Positions 15,718 through 15,975 of a stretch of DNA of 15,975 nt are shown in pieces. How positions within the stretch are numbered: the stretch's first letter is position 1; each line of letters opens with the position of its first letter. The position numbers and the translations under genes were made by a program. Source of the stretch: Clostridia bacterium (lineage in GTDB: Bacteria; Bacillota_E; RBS10-35; JAJYVN01). Where the stretch lies: assembly GCA_027335515.1 (NCBI GenBank), contig DAHWHT010000253.1, positions 1 to 15,975 of the forward strand, in the 5' to 3' direction. The notes under the pieces are model-generated. The model ran no database searches. It was not told the DNA's origin and saw only the letters and a list, made by a program, of their open reading frames with translations.

Positions 15718-15748
15718 GCGGAACGGGATCGGGACGGGGAGGGAGACC

Positions 15749-15975
15749 GTGCGCGGGTCCGGGGGACACGATATCCGGGGGCGGTGCCGCTGTGCTCCGT
15801 CCCCGGTTGGTCACTTTCAACGGCACCGCTGGTTCACGCCGTTGGCGCTGGCCGCGGTTTGTTTCGGGCTGCTGCTGGGTGGTCCCGACGCGCGGGCCGG
15901 CGGTACTCGGCGGGCGATTCTCTACGGTCCGCACGGTCCGGCCGCTTTCATGCCGCGGCCCTACCGGGTCACCGC
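15749..15975 (+). CDS. Unrecognised secreted or membrane protein, N-terminal fragment
   Basis: An open frame starts at GTG 15749, with GGGGAGGGA just upstream, 31 bases after the sugar-binding protein stop, and runs off the window with no stop. The 75 visible residues contain a basic stretch (QRHRWF, about 24-29), a hydrophobic core (TPLALAAVCFGLLLGG, 30-45) and an Ala-x-Ala site (DARA, about 47-50). This looks like a Sec signal peptide. The mature part starts GGTRRAILYGPHGPAAFMPR. No family is recognised. Placement suggests co-transcription with the sugar-binding protein, for example as a secreted carbohydrate-active protein, but that is inference. The first 20 or so residues may be upstream of the true start. 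Confidence 0.55.
   Translation, partial: MRGSGGHDIRGRCRCAPSPVGHFQRHRWFTPLALAAVCFGLLLGGPDARAGGTRRAILYGPHGPAAFMPRPYRVT

Noticed and set aside
1..15975. Mobile elements, CRISPR array, tRNA genes
   Set aside because: No transposase, integrase, regularly spaced repeats or cloverleaf sequence was recognised on either strand.

Overview
This is a G+C-rich bacterial window with frequent GTG starts and clear Shine-Dalgarno sequences. It also encodes lipoprotein signal peptides. These traits point to a high-GC bacterium such as a high-GC Bacillota, Actinomycetota or Chloroflexota member; I cannot place it more precisely. No tRNA, rRNA, CRISPR array or insertion sequence was seen.

Left half (1-8200) is a complete urea-use locus arranged around a divergent control region (2563-2800). 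Leftwards run urtA (urea-binding lipoprotein), urtB (permease) and the 5' end of urtC (second permease, cut by the window edge). Rightwards runs a compact urease operon: a fused gamma/beta structural gene (ureAB), ureC (catalytic alpha subunit), then the nickel-insertion accessory genes ureE, ureF, ureG and ureD. Several genes overlap. The transporter imports urea and the urease hydrolyses it to ammonia and carbonic acid. The divergent region holds an 8-bp stem palindrome in the urtA leader and a sigma-54-like / palindromic element ahead of ureAB. A perfect 18-bp stem hairpin lies between urtA and urtB, and a GC-rich hairpin follows ureD.

Middle (8164-9106): a structured non-coding stretch of about 310 bases, then a stand-alone Nudix hydrolase gene, then a short convergent intergenic region.

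Right part (9107-15975) looks like a carbohydrate-use island. A GH38-superfamily-like protein (DUF5054 type) is divergent from two Gfo/Idh/MocA oxidoreductases. These are followed by a Tat-type lipoprotein sugar-binding protein and the start of an unrecognised secreted protein that runs off the window. A near-identical 12-base element, TTGTCCGTACAA-like, occurs twice ahead of the first oxidoreductase and once ahead of the sugar-binding protein gene. It suggests a shared local operator. The substrate cannot be read from the sequence. The combination of a divergent GH38-like enzyme, two different oxidoreductases (one with altered cofactor motifs) and a sugar-binding protein is the best candidate here for an uncharacterised pathway.
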